This document shows, piece after piece, positions 7,648 through 15,974 of a stretch of 64,000 nucleotides of DNA. A program made the position numbers and the translations under genes. The DNA lies in contig NZ_LIYD01000005.1 in assembly GCF_001278115.1 (NCBI RefSeq), forward strand, positions 3,030,281-3,094,280. Reading direction: 5' to 3'. Below the pieces are notes generated by a model. It saw only the letters and a program-made list of their open reading frames with translations, searched no databases and was not told the origin of the DNA. Source of the stretch: Flavobacterium akiainvivens (GTDB taxonomy: Bacteria > Bacteroidota > Bacteroidia > Flavobacteriales > Flavobacteriaceae). The number at the start of each line of letters is the position of its first letter. Position 1 is the first letter of the stretch.

Positions 7648-8913
7648 ATGAATTCCAAAAACACATTTTTTGCTTTATTTGCTGCCCTTGGCCTGCTTTC
7701 TTCCTGCGGTACTTACCGCGAATTAGACGGCGGCATAGACTATGGCAGCGCCTCTACCCCCGTTGTAAAAACAAAGGGCACACAAATTATTGAGCCAAAC
7801 GGCACACCCATTACCCTTAAAGGCACTAACCTGGGCAACTGGCTGGTGCCCGAAGGCTACATGTTTAAAACCAACAAAGTAGCATCGCCCACTAAAATTG
7901 ACGAGCTTTTTAACGAGCTGGTAGGATCCGACAGCACCACCGCTTTCTGGCATAAATACCTTGACCGCTACGTTACGCACGATGATATTAAGTACCTCAA
8001 GCGCATAGGCTGCAACCACCTGCGCCTGCCGTTTCACTACAAAATGTTTACCGATGACCTGTATATGGGCACCCGCAACAAGGGCTTTGAATATTTTGAC
8101 CGCGTTATAAACTGGTGCCGCCAAGAGGGCGTGTATGTGCTGCTGGATATGCACTGCGCACCGGGCGGGCAAACGGGCGATAATATAGACGATTCTTACG
8201 GCTACCCGTGGCTGTATTTTAGCCAGGCCGCACAAAACCAGTTAAGCGAAATATGGGTGCGCATTGCAAACCGCTACCGCAACGAGCCTGTTATTATAGG
8301 CTATGATGTGGTAAACGAGCCCTTTGCCCATTACTTTAAAGATGAAGTGAAAGACTACAACCACCGCCTGTTTTTAATTTACAAGCGTGCCGTGGCCGAT
8401 ATACGTACCGTTGATAAAAAGCATGCCATATTCCTGAACGGTTCTGTCTGGGCGGGCGATTTTGGTGTGTTTGAAGAAATACTGGATGATAATATTGTGT
8501 ATGAATTCCACAAATACTGGTTTGACGTTAACCAGGAAGCCATACAACAGTATGTTGATTTTCGCGATAAGCACAATGTGCCCATTTACATAGGCGAAAC
8601 CGGCGAAAATACGGATGAGTGGATTAAGGAGTTTACCGCCCTGCTGGACAAGAACCAGATTAACTGGGCCTACTGGCCGTATAAAAAGATGGACAACACC
8701 CGCGGCATCATGAATTTTACCCAGCCGGCTGACTACCCGCTGATTACCAAGTATGCCGACAGCGACCGCAGTTCGTTTGAAAACATCCGCAAGAATATGC
8801 CTGACAGGGTTAAGGTGCAAAAAGCCCTGAACGGCTTTTTAGAGCAGTGCCAGTACAAAAACTGTTTCCAGAACAAGGGGTATATAGACGGCCTTGGGCT
8901 TAAGGTGGAGTAA
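7648..8913 (+). CDS. Glycoside hydrolase family 5 lipoprotein (cellulase-like)
   Basis: A 421-residue surface or periplasmic lipoprotein (LLSSC, Cys20). The GH5 TIM barrel starts around residue 45. LKGTNLGNWLVPEGYM opens the barrel, GYDVVNEPF carries the acid/base Glu224, and IYIGETGEN carries the nucleophile Glu317; HCAPG and NHLRLPF are further GH5 marks. The substrate is a beta-linked glycan such as glucan or mannan and cannot be fixed. There is no CBM, no SusC/D pair and no T9SS tail nearby, so it does not belong to a PUL in this window. The promoter has the near-consensus TACCTTTA. Confidence 0.9.
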   Translation: MNSKNTFFALFAALGLLSSCGTYRELDGGIDYGSASTPVVKTKGTQIIEPNGTPITLKGTNLGNWLVPEGYMFKTNKVASPTKIDELFNELVGSDSTTAFWHKYLDRYVTHDDIKYLKRIGCNHLRLPFHYKMFTDDLYMGTRNKGFEYFDRVINWCRQEGVYVLLDMHCAPGGQTGDNIDDSYGYPWLYFSQAAQNQLSEIWVRIANRYRNEPVIIGYDVVNEPFAHYFKDEVKDYNHRLFLIYKRAVADIRTVDKKHAIFLNGSVWAGDFGVFEEILDDNIVYEFHKYWFDVNQEAIQQYVDFRDKHNVPIYIGETGENTDEWIKEFTALLDKNQINWAYWPYKKMDNTRGIMNFTQPADYPLITKYADSDRSSFENIRKNMPDRVKVQKALNGFLEQCQYKNCFQNKGYIDGLGLKVE

Positions 8914-9181
8914 GGAACCCCTATTTTCAGTCGCCGTCATTGCGAGGAGGAACGACGAAGCAATCCTTTTTCTATTAAAGATTGCCACGCTCCGCAAGCT
9001 TCGCTCGCAATGACGGAACCTGAAAAACAGTATTCGAAAAATCTGTGAAAATCCGCTAAATCCGTGTCATCCTGAGCTTGCCGAAGGGCGCGTTCCACTT
9101 TCAGTCAGCCTGTCCCAATTATTATCGGGAATCGAAAATCGCGTCCAGTCGAAAAATCCAACAATCCAACAATCGAACAAT
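8914..9181. repeat. Gene-free gap filled with dispersed repeat words
   Basis: It holds a REP-like inverted pair, CCGTCATTGCGAG (8934-8946) with CTCGCAATGACGG (9004-9016) and inner GCAATC/GATTGC. This is followed by AATCTGTG/AATCCG words (about 9040-9066), an imperfect TCCC-ATCGGGA palindrome at 9113-9130, and AATCCAACAATC-type words up to the kdsB stop. No ORF or promoter is evident. Confidence 0.65.
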
Positions 9182-9913
9182 CTAAGAATCCAACAGCCCC
9201 TTCGCTTTTTCTAAATCCTCGGGGGTATCAATACCAATGCCCACATGGCTGGTTTCTACCATCCTGATTTTTTTTCCGTACTCTAAATAACGCAGTTGTT
9301 CCAGTTTTTCGCTGGCTTCAAGGGTTTGCATGGGCAGCTTGTAAAAATCCATAAGCGCATGCTTGCGGAACGCGTAAATGCCAATATGCTTCATATACCT
9401 TACCCCCACTTCCTTATCCCTCGGGAACGGAATAACCGAACGCGAAAAATACAGCGCAAAGCCCTTTTGGTCGGTTATAACCTTTACGTTGTTGGGGTTT
9501 TCAATATCGTTCCAATCCGTAATCTGCGTCATTACCGATGCCAGGTCTACCTCATGGGCAAAGTCGCTTTTAAACACCTCCAGCACATCGGCCAGCGGTT
9601 CTTTGTTAATGAAAGGCTCATCGCCCTGCACGTTCACCACAATATCAACATCCAGGCTTTCAACGGCTTCGGCAATACGGTCGCTGCCGCTTTCATGCTC
9701 CTTGATGCTCATAATGGCCTTGCCGCCGTTGGCAGTGATTTCGTTGTAAATAATATCGCTGTCGGTTACTACAAAAACATCGTCAAACAGGCCGGTGCCA
9801 AGGGCAGCCTGGTAGGTGCGGGTAATAACGGTTTTGCCGCCCAAATCCTGCATTAGCTTGGCAGGAAAACGGGTACTGGCATATCGTGCGGGTATAACGG
9901 CTATGGTTTTCAT
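9182..9913 (-). CDS. kdsB: 3-deoxy-manno-octulosonate cytidylyltransferase
   Basis: A 243-residue cytosolic enzyme that makes CMP-Kdo from CTP and Kdo for lipopolysaccharide core synthesis. It shows the family start [18 protein letters not shown], with nucleotide-binding Arg and Lys, then VQGDEPFI and the late [18 protein letters not shown]. Length and motif order are normal. It stands alone between two repeat-filled gaps, so it is probably monocistronic. Confidence in function is high from motif order. Confidence 0.95.
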   Translation of the reverse strand: MKTIAVIPARYASTRFPAKLMQDLGGKTVITRTYQAALGTGLFDDVFVVTDSDIIYNEITANGGKAIMSIKEHESGSDRIAEAVESLDVDIVVNVQGDEPFINKEPLADVLEVFKSDFAHEVDLASVMTQITDWNDIENPNNVKVITDQKGFALYFSRSVIPFPRDKEVGVRYMKHIGIYAFRKHALMDFYKLPMQTLEASEKLEQLRYLEYGKKIRMVETSHVGIGIDTPEDLEKAKGLLDS

Positions 9914-10266
9914 AATTTTATTTTACTATTATTTAGCTGTTTTTTTAACACAAAGACACAAAGAACACTAAGCTTTTAGAACATTAAAACCCTTTTAAGT
10001 TCACAAAAAGATACGCACCGTATCTCAATTATAGGTTTAACTTATTCATACTTCTTCCTTGTGGCCTTTGTGTCTTTGTGTTTTAACCTCTAAAAGAATT
10101 GTTTGCTTATATTAATAATTCAAAATTCGTGAAAATAGTTGAAATCAGGGAGTAAAAAACGCTACCCACAAAATTCTTTTGTCCCATACTCCCCTCCCTG
10201 TTGTCTTGCCTGCACAGGTTAAAAGATAGTTATACACGCTATTTTTGGCTTACATAATCAATCAAA
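9914..10266. repeat. Gap containing a long inverted repeat without an ORF
   Basis: AACACAAAGACACAAAG (9947-9963) and CTTTGTGTCTTTGTGTT (10066-10082) are a perfect 17-base inverted pair 102 bases apart. The interior has no ORF. The remainder (10087-10239) is plain AT-rich DNA; the -7 box of the next gene is at 10240. Confidence 0.65.
10240..10247 (+). promoter_or_regulatory. -7 box TATTTTTG
   Basis: Exact TAnnTTTG match, 19 bases before the SRPBCC gene start. Confidence 0.55.
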
Positions 10267-10689
10267 ATGAACAACTATTACGCATTAATTGAAACCCCTA
10301 AGCCTTCCGGCGAACTATACACCGCCATTAACAACGTTGCCGGCTGGTGGACTGAAAATATGGAGGGCAACACACAAAACGTAGGCGATGCCTTTACCGT
10401 TACCTTTGGCGAAACCCACATGAAACTTAAGGTTGAAGCACTTGTACCCAACCAAAAAGTAATATGGCGGGTAACCGACAGCCACAAGCATTTTGTAACC
10501 CGGCACAACGAATGGAACGGCACACAGATAGTGTTTGAAATAACCGGTGGCACCATAACCTTTAACCATTTTGGCCTTGAGCCGCAACTGGAATGCTATG
10601 AAATTTGCGAAGGCGGCTGGAACCATTATTTAGCCAGCCTTAAACTATTGATTGAAACCGGCACAGGAAATGCTGATAAGAAGGTGTAA
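10267..10689 (+). CDS. SRPBCC-domain protein (START/AHSA1-like)
   Basis: A 140-residue single-domain protein. The start (YYALIETPKPSGELYTAINN) followed by VAGWWTENMEG, the strand pair DAFTVTFGETHMKLKVEAL and VPNQKVIWRVTD, and a late W-containing helix (CEGGWNHYLASLKLLIETG) are the layout of SRPBCC/AHSA1 proteins. These bind small hydrophobic ligands or act as co-chaperones; a specific role is not deducible. Monocistronic, convergent with the helicase gene, with one base between the stop codons. Confidence 0.75.
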   Translation: MNNYYALIETPKPSGELYTAINNVAGWWTENMEGNTQNVGDAFTVTFGETHMKLKVEALVPNQKVIWRVTDSHKHFVTRHNEWNGTQIVFEITGGTITFNHFGLEPQLECYEICEGGWNHYLASLKLLIETGTGNADKKV

Positions 10690-10690
10690 A

Positions 10691-12115
10691 TCAATCCTCA
10701 AACACCTCATCCTTAAACCCTATCAAATACAGCTTATCCTTAGCGCGTGTTACCGCCGTGTACAGCCAGCGGATGTAATCCCTGTCGATACCCTCGGGCA
10801 GGTAGGGCTGCTCAATAAACACCGTGTTCCACTGCCCACCCTGGCTTTTGTGGCACGTCATGGCATAGCTGAACTTTACCTGTAGCGCATTAAAATGCGG
10901 GTTCTGTTTTATTTTAAGGAAACGCTTAAACTGCGTGGGCTCATCGGCAAAATCAAGCTGTACTTCCTGGTACAGGCGGTTGCTTTCTTCGTATGTTAAC
11001 GACGGCGACTCACTCGTTAAGGTATCCAGCAGCAGCACCGTTTCAAGCGGAATCTGGTCGGGGTAATCTACCAATCTTATTTTTACGCGGGCAAACTTAA
11101 ACCCATACAGCTCCTCAATCCTGAAAATTTCCAGCACCTCAATAATATCGCCGTTGGCAATAAACCCGGCCTCACTTTTTTCGTCCAGCCAAAAATAGTT
11201 GTTCTTTACCACCATAAGGTAGTCGCCTGTAGACAGCTCGTTTTCACGGTCTAATATCCGCATCCGTATTTGCTGGTTATAGGCATTGGCGCGCTTGTTA
11301 CTGCGCACAATAAACGCCGTATCTTCAATACTATAATTACTGTAGGCATGGTGTATGGCATCCTGGATATCATAACCATCCGTTAGCCTCACAATATCCT
11401 TAAAGCCTTTTACTTTAAACTGAAATGTATCTATAAAATGTGACTTCAGTATCTCCCTTAGCTCTGTAGCGTTGTATAATATACCCGACTGCTCAGCCTG
11501 GCGCATAACCTCGTCAAGCTCTATGTGCTGTACGTCTTTGTAATACTCGCGTGCAAGTCCGTCTATATCCAGCGCGGGGCTCATGTCACTGTTTACGGGT
11601 GGCAGCTGTGCGGTATCGCCCACTAAAATCAGCTTGCAGTTGGTGCCGGTATACACATAGCTCATGAGGTCGTCCAGCAGCGAACCGTTTTCATACAGCT
11701 TGCTGTCGTTTGGCGTGTCGCCTATCATAGAGGCTTCATCTACAATAAAAACCGTGTCTTTAAATTTGTTGATTTGCAGCGTAAAGCCCATGCCCTCACC
11801 TGCCCCTTTCTTGGGGAAATAAATGCGCTTGTGTATGGTAAACGCCTGCCGGTTAGAGTAGCCCGAAATAACCTTGGCAGCACGGCCCGTGGGTGCCAGC
11901 AGCACATACTTCATCTTGGCATCAGCCAGGTGGTTTACAAGCGTGGAAATTATGGTGGTTTTACCTGTACCGGCATATCCCTTCAGTACAAAAAGGTCGT
12001 TTTTGCCACCTCCGGAAACAAATTCGGCTATTTTTTGCAAAAAAATGTCCTGCTTGAGCGTGGGGCTAAACGGAAAGTTTTGCCTTAATATCTTGTAAAA
12101 CAGTGCAGGTGTCAT
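10691..12115 (-). CDS. RecD/Pif1-like ATP-dependent DNA helicase
   Basis: A 474-residue SF1B helicase. Motif I GYAGTGKTT is at 46-54, motif II VFIVDEASM at about 122-130, motif III VGDTAQLPPV follows, and the C-terminal UvrD_C_2 region has AMTCHKSQGGQW (motif V) and YTAVTRAKDKLYLIGF (motif VI). It is a stand-alone short RecD-like helicase common in Bacteroidota, not a RecBCD subunit: no recB or recC is nearby. A likely role is strand unwinding in repair or recombination. A minus-strand -7 box lies 28 bases upstream. Confidence 0.88.
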   Translation of the reverse strand: MTPALFYKILRQNFPFSPTLKQDIFLQKIAEFVSGGGKNDLFVLKGYAGTGKTTIISTLVNHLADAKMKYVLLAPTGRAAKVISGYSNRQAFTIHKRIYFPKKGAGEGMGFTLQINKFKDTVFIVDEASMIGDTPNDSKLYENGSLLDDLMSYVYTGTNCKLILVGDTAQLPPVNSDMSPALDIDGLAREYYKDVQHIELDEVMRQAEQSGILYNATELREILKSHFIDTFQFKVKGFKDIVRLTDGYDIQDAIHHAYSNYSIEDTAFIVRSNKRANAYNQQIRMRILDRENELSTGDYLMVVKNNYFWLDEKSEAGFIANGDIIEVLEIFRIEELYGFKFARVKIRLVDYPDQIPLETVLLLDTLTSESPSLTYEESNRLYQEVQLDFADEPTQFKRFLKIKQNPHFNALQVKFSYAMTCHKSQGGQWNTVFIEQPYLPEGIDRDYIRWLYTAVTRAKDKLYLIGFKDEVFED

Positions 12116-12142
12116 TTGTCAGGGAAAATTAGTATTGAACCC

Positions 12143-12150
12143 CAAAGATA
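12143..12150 (-). promoter_or_regulatory. -7 box TATCTTTG of the helicase gene
   Basis: Plus-strand CAAAGATA, an exact TAnnTTTG match on the minus strand, 28 bases before the start codon. Confidence 0.55.
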
Positions 12151-12247
12151 AGGCTATTTAACACAGAACCGCAAGGCACAGGGCGGGCTTTGCCAAAGCT
12201 GCTTCTTAAAACCCTGCCCAAAAAAGCCGTTTTAAAAAAATACCCCT

Positions 12248-12255
12248 TACCTTTG
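12248..12255 (+). promoter_or_regulatory. -7 box TACCTTTG of the sufS unit
   Basis: An exact TAnnTTTG match. Because transcription would begin near 12262, it rules out the longer reading frame that opens at 12190 and supports the ATG at 12304 for sufS. Confidence 0.6.
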
Positions 12256-12303
12256 CAGTACAATATTATATTGATGCATACTTTTAATACAGAAAACATA
12301 CAA

Positions 12304-13518
12304 ATGTTAGATATACAGGCCATAAGGAGCCATTTCCCTATACTTACACAAACGGTTAACGGCAAGCCGCTGGTGTATTTTGATAACGCCGCCACATCGC
12401 AAAAGCCGCAGGTGGTTATAGATGCCATTTCAAAATATTACAGCGAAATAAATGCCAACATTCACCGTGGGGTACATACCCTGAGCCAGCTGGCTACCGA
12501 TGCCTATGAGGTTTCGCGCCACACCATTCAGCGCCACATAAACGCAAAACACGCGCACGAAGTGCTGTTTACCAGCGGCACCACACACGGCATTAACCTG
12601 GTTGCAAACGGCTTTACCCAGTTTGTAAAGGCTGGCGATGCCGTAATGGTTTCGGCTATGGAACACCACAGCAACATTGTGCCGTGGCAAATGCTGTGCG
12701 AGCGAACAGGTGCCAGCCTGCGCGTTATCCCCATGAACGAAAAAGGCGAACTGGTACTGGAAGAATTTGAAAAACTGCTGGACGAAAACGTAAAAATTGT
12801 TTCGGTTAACCATATATCAAACGCGCTGGGCACCATAAACCCGGTTAAATTTATTATTGATAAGGCACACGCCGTGGGCGCTGCCGTGTTTATAGACGGT
12901 GCACAGGCATCGCCACACCTTAGCATAGACGTGCAGGCGCTCGATGCCGATTTCTATGCCTTTAGCGGACACAAAATGTGCGGCCCTACGGGCACGGGCA
13001 TCCTGTATGGAAAAGAAGCATGGCTCAACAAGCTGCCCCCTTACCAGGGTGGCGGCGAAATGATTAAGGAGGTTACCTTTGAAAAGACCACCTATGCCGA
13101 CCTGCCCCATAAGTTTGAGGCCGGTACACCACACATTGCCGGGGGCATAGTGCTGGGCACTGCGGTAGATTACCTTAACAGCATTGGCCTTGACAACATT
13201 GCCGCCTATGAGCACGAGCTGCTGGAATATGGCACGCAAAAACTTAGCGAAATAGAGGGTATACAATTAGTGGGTACAGCAAAGGAAAAAGCATCGGTAC
13301 TGTCATTCAACCTGGCGGGCATTCACCCGTATGATGTGGGCACTATAGTAGATAAAATGGGCATTGCCGTGCGCACGGGCCACCACTGCGCACAGCCGGT
13401 TATGAATGCGTTTTGCATACCGGGCACTATTCGCGCGTCATTTGCTTTTTACAACACTAAACAAGAGATAGATGCGCTGATTGCTGCCGTTAAAAAAGCA
13501 CAGATGATGCTGGGCTAA
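12304..13518 (+). CDS. sufS: Cysteine desulfurase SufS
   Basis: A 404-residue PLP enzyme that takes sulfur from cysteine for Fe-S assembly, giving alanine and an enzyme persulfide. The start LDIQAIRSHFPIL and YFDNAATSQKP are typical SufS. FSGHKMCGPTG carries the PLP Lys224, and RTGHHCAQP carries the persulfide Cys362. The frame is open further upstream, but the promoter at 12248 lies inside that extension, so the start at 12304 (MLDIQ) is used. A lipoprotein gene, sufE and sufT follow; the sufABCD genes are over 20 kb away on the other strand. Confidence 0.95.
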   Translation: MLDIQAIRSHFPILTQTVNGKPLVYFDNAATSQKPQVVIDAISKYYSEINANIHRGVHTLSQLATDAYEVSRHTIQRHINAKHAHEVLFTSGTTHGINLVANGFTQFVKAGDAVMVSAMEHHSNIVPWQMLCERTGASLRVIPMNEKGELVLEEFEKLLDENVKIVSVNHISNALGTINPVKFIIDKAHAVGAAVFIDGAQASPHLSIDVQALDADFYAFSGHKMCGPTGTGILYGKEAWLNKLPPYQGGGEMIKEVTFEKTTYADLPHKFEAGTPHIAGGIVLGTAVDYLNSIGLDNIAAYEHELLEYGTQKLSEIEGIQLVGTAKEKASVLSFNLAGIHPYDVGTIVDKMGIAVRTGHHCAQPVMNAFCIPGTIRASFAFYNTKQEIDALIAAVKKAQMMLG

Positions 13519-13555
13519 ACGGTTTGGCATATTTTTAGTATTTTTACGTGGGTTG

Positions 13556-13679
13556 TACCACAAAGACACACAAAGGAGGCACAAAGTCTCACAAAGAAAA
13601 ATTTAAAACCACATTTCCCTTCCGGCAGAGTGGTCCTCCCCTCTCCTTTGGAGAGGGGCTGGGGGAGAGGCTAATAACT
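13556..13679. repeat. Repeat-filled leader between sufS and the lipoprotein gene
   Basis: It holds CACAAAG words (13559-13598) followed by a C/G-rich hairpin, CCCCTCTCC-ttt-GGAGAGGGG (about 13638-13658). A related C-rich word occurs near 63740-63762. The hairpin directly precedes the lipoprotein start and could affect its expression. Confidence 0.5.
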
Positions 13680-14153
13680 ATGAAAAAGATTGCAACATTA
13701 CTGGCACTTACACTTGTTATGCTAACAGGCTGTAAGTCTTCAAAATCAGCGGCATCGGCTTCCGCCCAAAAATCGGGACTGAGCGATGTTAGCTTTGTGT
13801 ATCACGCCGTTACGCGCGGTACTATTATGGATATTACCATAACCGAAAAAGACACCTACCCTTACAAGGGCCGCCCGGGTTCTGAAGATGAAGATATCCC
13901 TTACAAGGAAACCAATGCCAAAGACTGGGATGCACTGATTGAGGAAACCAAGAAAATTGACCTTACCACCCTTGATGCCCTTGAAGCGCCCAGCAAAAAG
14001 CACCAGTTTGACGGCGCACTGGCCGCTACGCTTACCATAAAGGCCAACGGCGAGAGCTATGCAACCCATACTTTTGACCACGGCAACCCCCCGGCAGAAA
14101 TTAAGCCGCTGGTAGACAAGATTATTGAAATTAGTGAACTGGAAAAGAAATAA
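13680..14153 (+). CDS. Small lipoprotein of unknown function in the suf locus
   Basis: A 157-residue lipoprotein (MLTGC, Cys18) with a Ser/Ala/Lys-rich linker and one compact domain containing SFVYHAVTRGTIMDITITEK and a late PLVDKIIEISEL helix. The frame is open back to 13548, but the lipoprotein signal at 13680 is the natural start, since the extension translates a dispersed repeat. The stop TAA is followed directly by the ATG of sufE, so it is co-translated with Fe-S genes. I do not know the family; a link to Fe-S assembly is positional only. Confidence 0.7.
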   Translation: MKKIATLLALTLVMLTGCKSSKSAASASAQKSGLSDVSFVYHAVTRGTIMDITITEKDTYPYKGRPGSEDEDIPYKETNAKDWDALIEETKKIDLTTLDALEAPSKKHQFDGALAATLTIKANGESYATHTFDHGNPPAEIKPLVDKIIEISELEKK

Positions 14154-14573
14154 ATGAGCATTAAAGAAATTCAGGACGAGATTATAGACGAGTTCTCAAT
14201 GTTTGACGATTGGGAGGAGCGCTACCAGTATGTGATTGACCTGGGCAAAACGCTTCCGCTGATTGAAGAGCAATATAAAACTGACGATAATATTATAAAA
14301 GGCTGCCAGAGCCGCGTATGGCTGCACGCCGAAGAAAAAGACGGCGCCGTGGCCTTTACGGCAGATAGCGATGCCATACTTACCAAAGGGCTTATTGCCA
14401 TTATGATTCGCGTTTTCAGCGGGCAAAAGCCGGAAGCTATCCTTAATGCCGATACTGATTTTGTAGATGAGATAGGCCTTAAGGAACACCTTTCGCCCAC
14501 ACGTGCCAACGGCCTGGTGAGCATGATTAAACAAATTAAAATGTATGCACTGGCGTTTAACGCCAAAAACTAA
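14154..14573 (+). CDS. sufE: SufE sulfur-acceptor protein
   Basis: A 139-residue SufE. IIKGCQSRVWL contains the persulfide-accepting Cys51, and the N-terminal FSMFDDWEERYQYVIDLGK is a family hallmark. It takes sulfane sulfur from SufS and passes it to the SufBCD scaffold. It starts right after the upstream lipoprotein stop and precedes sufT by 7 bases, so it sits in one operon. Confidence 0.95.
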   Translation: MSIKEIQDEIIDEFSMFDDWEERYQYVIDLGKTLPLIEEQYKTDDNIIKGCQSRVWLHAEEKDGAVAFTADSDAILTKGLIAIMIRVFSGQKPEAILNADTDFVDEIGLKEHLSPTRANGLVSMIKQIKMYALAFNAKN

Positions 14574-14580
14574 TAAAATT

Positions 14581-14904
14581 ATGGAACAACAAATAGACAC
14601 TGCACAGCTTGGCGAAGAGATTGTAAAGGTGCTGAAGGGTATTTATGACCCTGAAATTCCGGTTGATATATACGAACTGGGCCTTGTGTATGACGTTATG
14701 GTAAATACCGACCATGAAGTTAAAATACTTATGACCCTTACAAGCCCTAACTGCCCGGTGGCAGAAAGCCTTCCGGCAGAGGTTGAGGAAAAAATCAAGA
14801 ATATTGACGGCGTTAAGGATGCCGAGGTTGAAATTACCTTCGACCCGCCCTGGACCCGCGACCTTATGAGCGAAGAAGCCAAACTGGAGCTGGGGATGCT
14901 TTAA
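14581..14904 (+). CDS. sufT: SufT/MIP18-like Fe-S assembly protein (DUF59)
   Basis: A 107-residue DUF59 protein. GIYDPEIPVDIYELGLVYDV is the DUF59 signature, followed by LTSPNCPVAESLP with the conserved Cys, and DPPWTRDLMSEEAKLELGML at the end. Such proteins help mature Fe-S proteins. The start at 14581 is chosen because upstream codons overlap sufE. Last gene of the sufS-lipoprotein-sufE-sufT unit, followed by a bidirectional terminator. Confidence 0.92.
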   Translation: MEQQIDTAQLGEEIVKVLKGIYDPEIPVDIYELGLVYDVMVNTDHEVKILMTLTSPNCPVAESLPAEVEEKIKNIDGVKDAEVEITFDPPWTRDLMSEEAKLELGML

Positions 14905-14968
14905 TTAGTATTCAGTGGTCAGTGATCGGTAGTCAGTAAGCAGGTAGCAGTTAAAAATGGCTACACTA

Positions 14969-15017
14969 ATAAAACCCAAAGCGCCGCATTCAAAAGAATG
15001 CGCGCTTTGGGTTTTAT
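14969..15017. terminator. Bidirectional terminator between sufT and the hydrolase
   Basis: ATAAAACCCAAAGCGC (14969-14984) and GCGCTTTGGGTTTTAT (15002-15017) are a perfect 16-base inverted repeat. It serves both converging genes and overlaps the stop codon of the hydrolase gene. TCAGTGGTCAGT-type words precede it. Confidence 0.75.
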
Positions 15018-15796
15018 ACCCCTTTAAAGAAATCAAGGGTTTCGGCAAGCAGCTCATTGCGGCTTTCTATATGCGCCATATGCCCGTGCGGATAGGTTAC
15101 CAGCTTTACCGGGGTGCCTTTTGCCTGCGGGGCGTGCTCATCATACGGCAGGCTCTGGTCTTTTTTGCCCAATACAAGCAGTATGGGCACGTTTGCGGTA
15201 TGCAGCAGGCTTTCCCTGCTCTTACGCACTTTCATACCCTCTAAAGCCGCCACAATGCCCTGTAGTGGGGTTTGCAGCGCCTGGTCGCGCAGGTCTTCTA
15301 TTTCCTGGCTAAAAAAATCGCGGTTTTCTTCGCTAAACAGGTTGGCAATGCTCATGCGCACAAAAGCCGTGGCGTTTTGCTTAACGGCCGCAATGGCGCG
15401 GTTGCGGTTGGTTTTACGTTCGTCGCTGTCGGGTAACGAACTACTGTTTTGCAGTACAATACCGGTAACAAGTTCCGGATACAATTCGGCAAACGCCAGT
15501 GCAATATAGCCGCCCATGCTGTGCCCCATAATAGTGGCTTTATCAACCTTAAGGTATTGCAAAACGGCGTGCACGGCATCGGCCTGGTCTTCCATGGTGT
15601 GCACATAGCCCAGGCAGGGCGTTTGCCCGTGGCCCAACAGGTCTATGGTTATAACACGGTAGGTTTTGCTGTATTCCTGCACAAAATAATCCCACATGGT
15701 TTGGTTTTCTAAAAAGCCATGCAGCAGGACAATGGTTTTTGTGGCAGTGCCGTAAGAGGCAAAATGAATTTCTATATTCTTATAATCTATCTTCAT
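15014..15796 (-). CDS. Alpha/beta hydrolase
   Basis: A 260-residue single-domain alpha/beta hydrolase. TIVLLHGFLENQTMW gives the oxyanion-loop HGF, IMGHSMGGYIAL holds the nucleophile Ser (GHSMGG), and PHGHMAHIES near the C terminus holds the catalytic His. The YBFF/MenH-like arrangement fits an esterase or small C-C hydrolase; the substrate is unknown. The start at 15796 (MKIDYKNIEIHF) is preferred to one nine codons upstream because the extension is repeat DNA. The leader, from a -7 box at 15925, is about 120 bases and contains two dispersed repeats. Confidence 0.85.
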   Translation of the reverse strand: MKIDYKNIEIHFASYGTATKTIVLLHGFLENQTMWDYFVQEYSKTYRVITIDLLGHGQTPCLGYVHTMEDQADAVHAVLQYLKVDKATIMGHSMGGYIALAFAELYPELVTGIVLQNSSSLPDSDERKTNRNRAIAAVKQNATAFVRMSIANLFSEENRDFFSQEIEDLRDQALQTPLQGIVAALEGMKVRKSRESLLHTANVPILLVLGKKDQSLPYDEHAPQAKGTPVKLVTYPHGHMAHIESRNELLAETLDFFKGV

Positions 15797-15885
15797 GTTT
15801 TGAATTTGGAACGCGGATGACACGGATTTAGCGGATTTCCACGGATTTTTTCAGGTTTGAGTGAAGCTATTCCCCTCCCCCGGAG

Positions 15886-15905
15886 GTCCCGATAGCTATC
15901 GGGAC
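15886..15905. repeat. Perfect 20-base palindrome GTCCCGATAGCTATCGGGAC
   Basis: All 20 bases pair. The 18-base core recurs exactly at 17058-17075; degenerate forms occur at 9113-9130 and 18539-18572. It lies in the leader of the hydrolase gene. Confidence 0.8.
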
Positions 15906-15924
15906 GCAGGGCGGGGTGGGAATA

Positions 15925-15932
15925 CAAAGGTA
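15925..15932 (-). promoter_or_regulatory. -7 box TACCTTTG of the hydrolase gene
   Basis: Plus-strand CAAAGGTA, an exact TAnnTTTG match on the minus strand. Transcription from here would read through the 15886 palindrome. Confidence 0.5.
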
Positions 15933-15974
15933 AGAATACCCATGAATGGGGAAATAAAGCTTTTGTTAAATAGC

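Noticed and set aside
12190..12303. N-terminal extension of sufS
   Set aside because: A promoter -7 box at 12248 lies within it, and SufS homologues begin at the MLDIQ equivalent.
14904..15017. Riboswitch-like structure after sufT
   Set aside because: It is a simple perfect stem shared by two converging genes and lacks further helices; a bidirectional terminator explains it.
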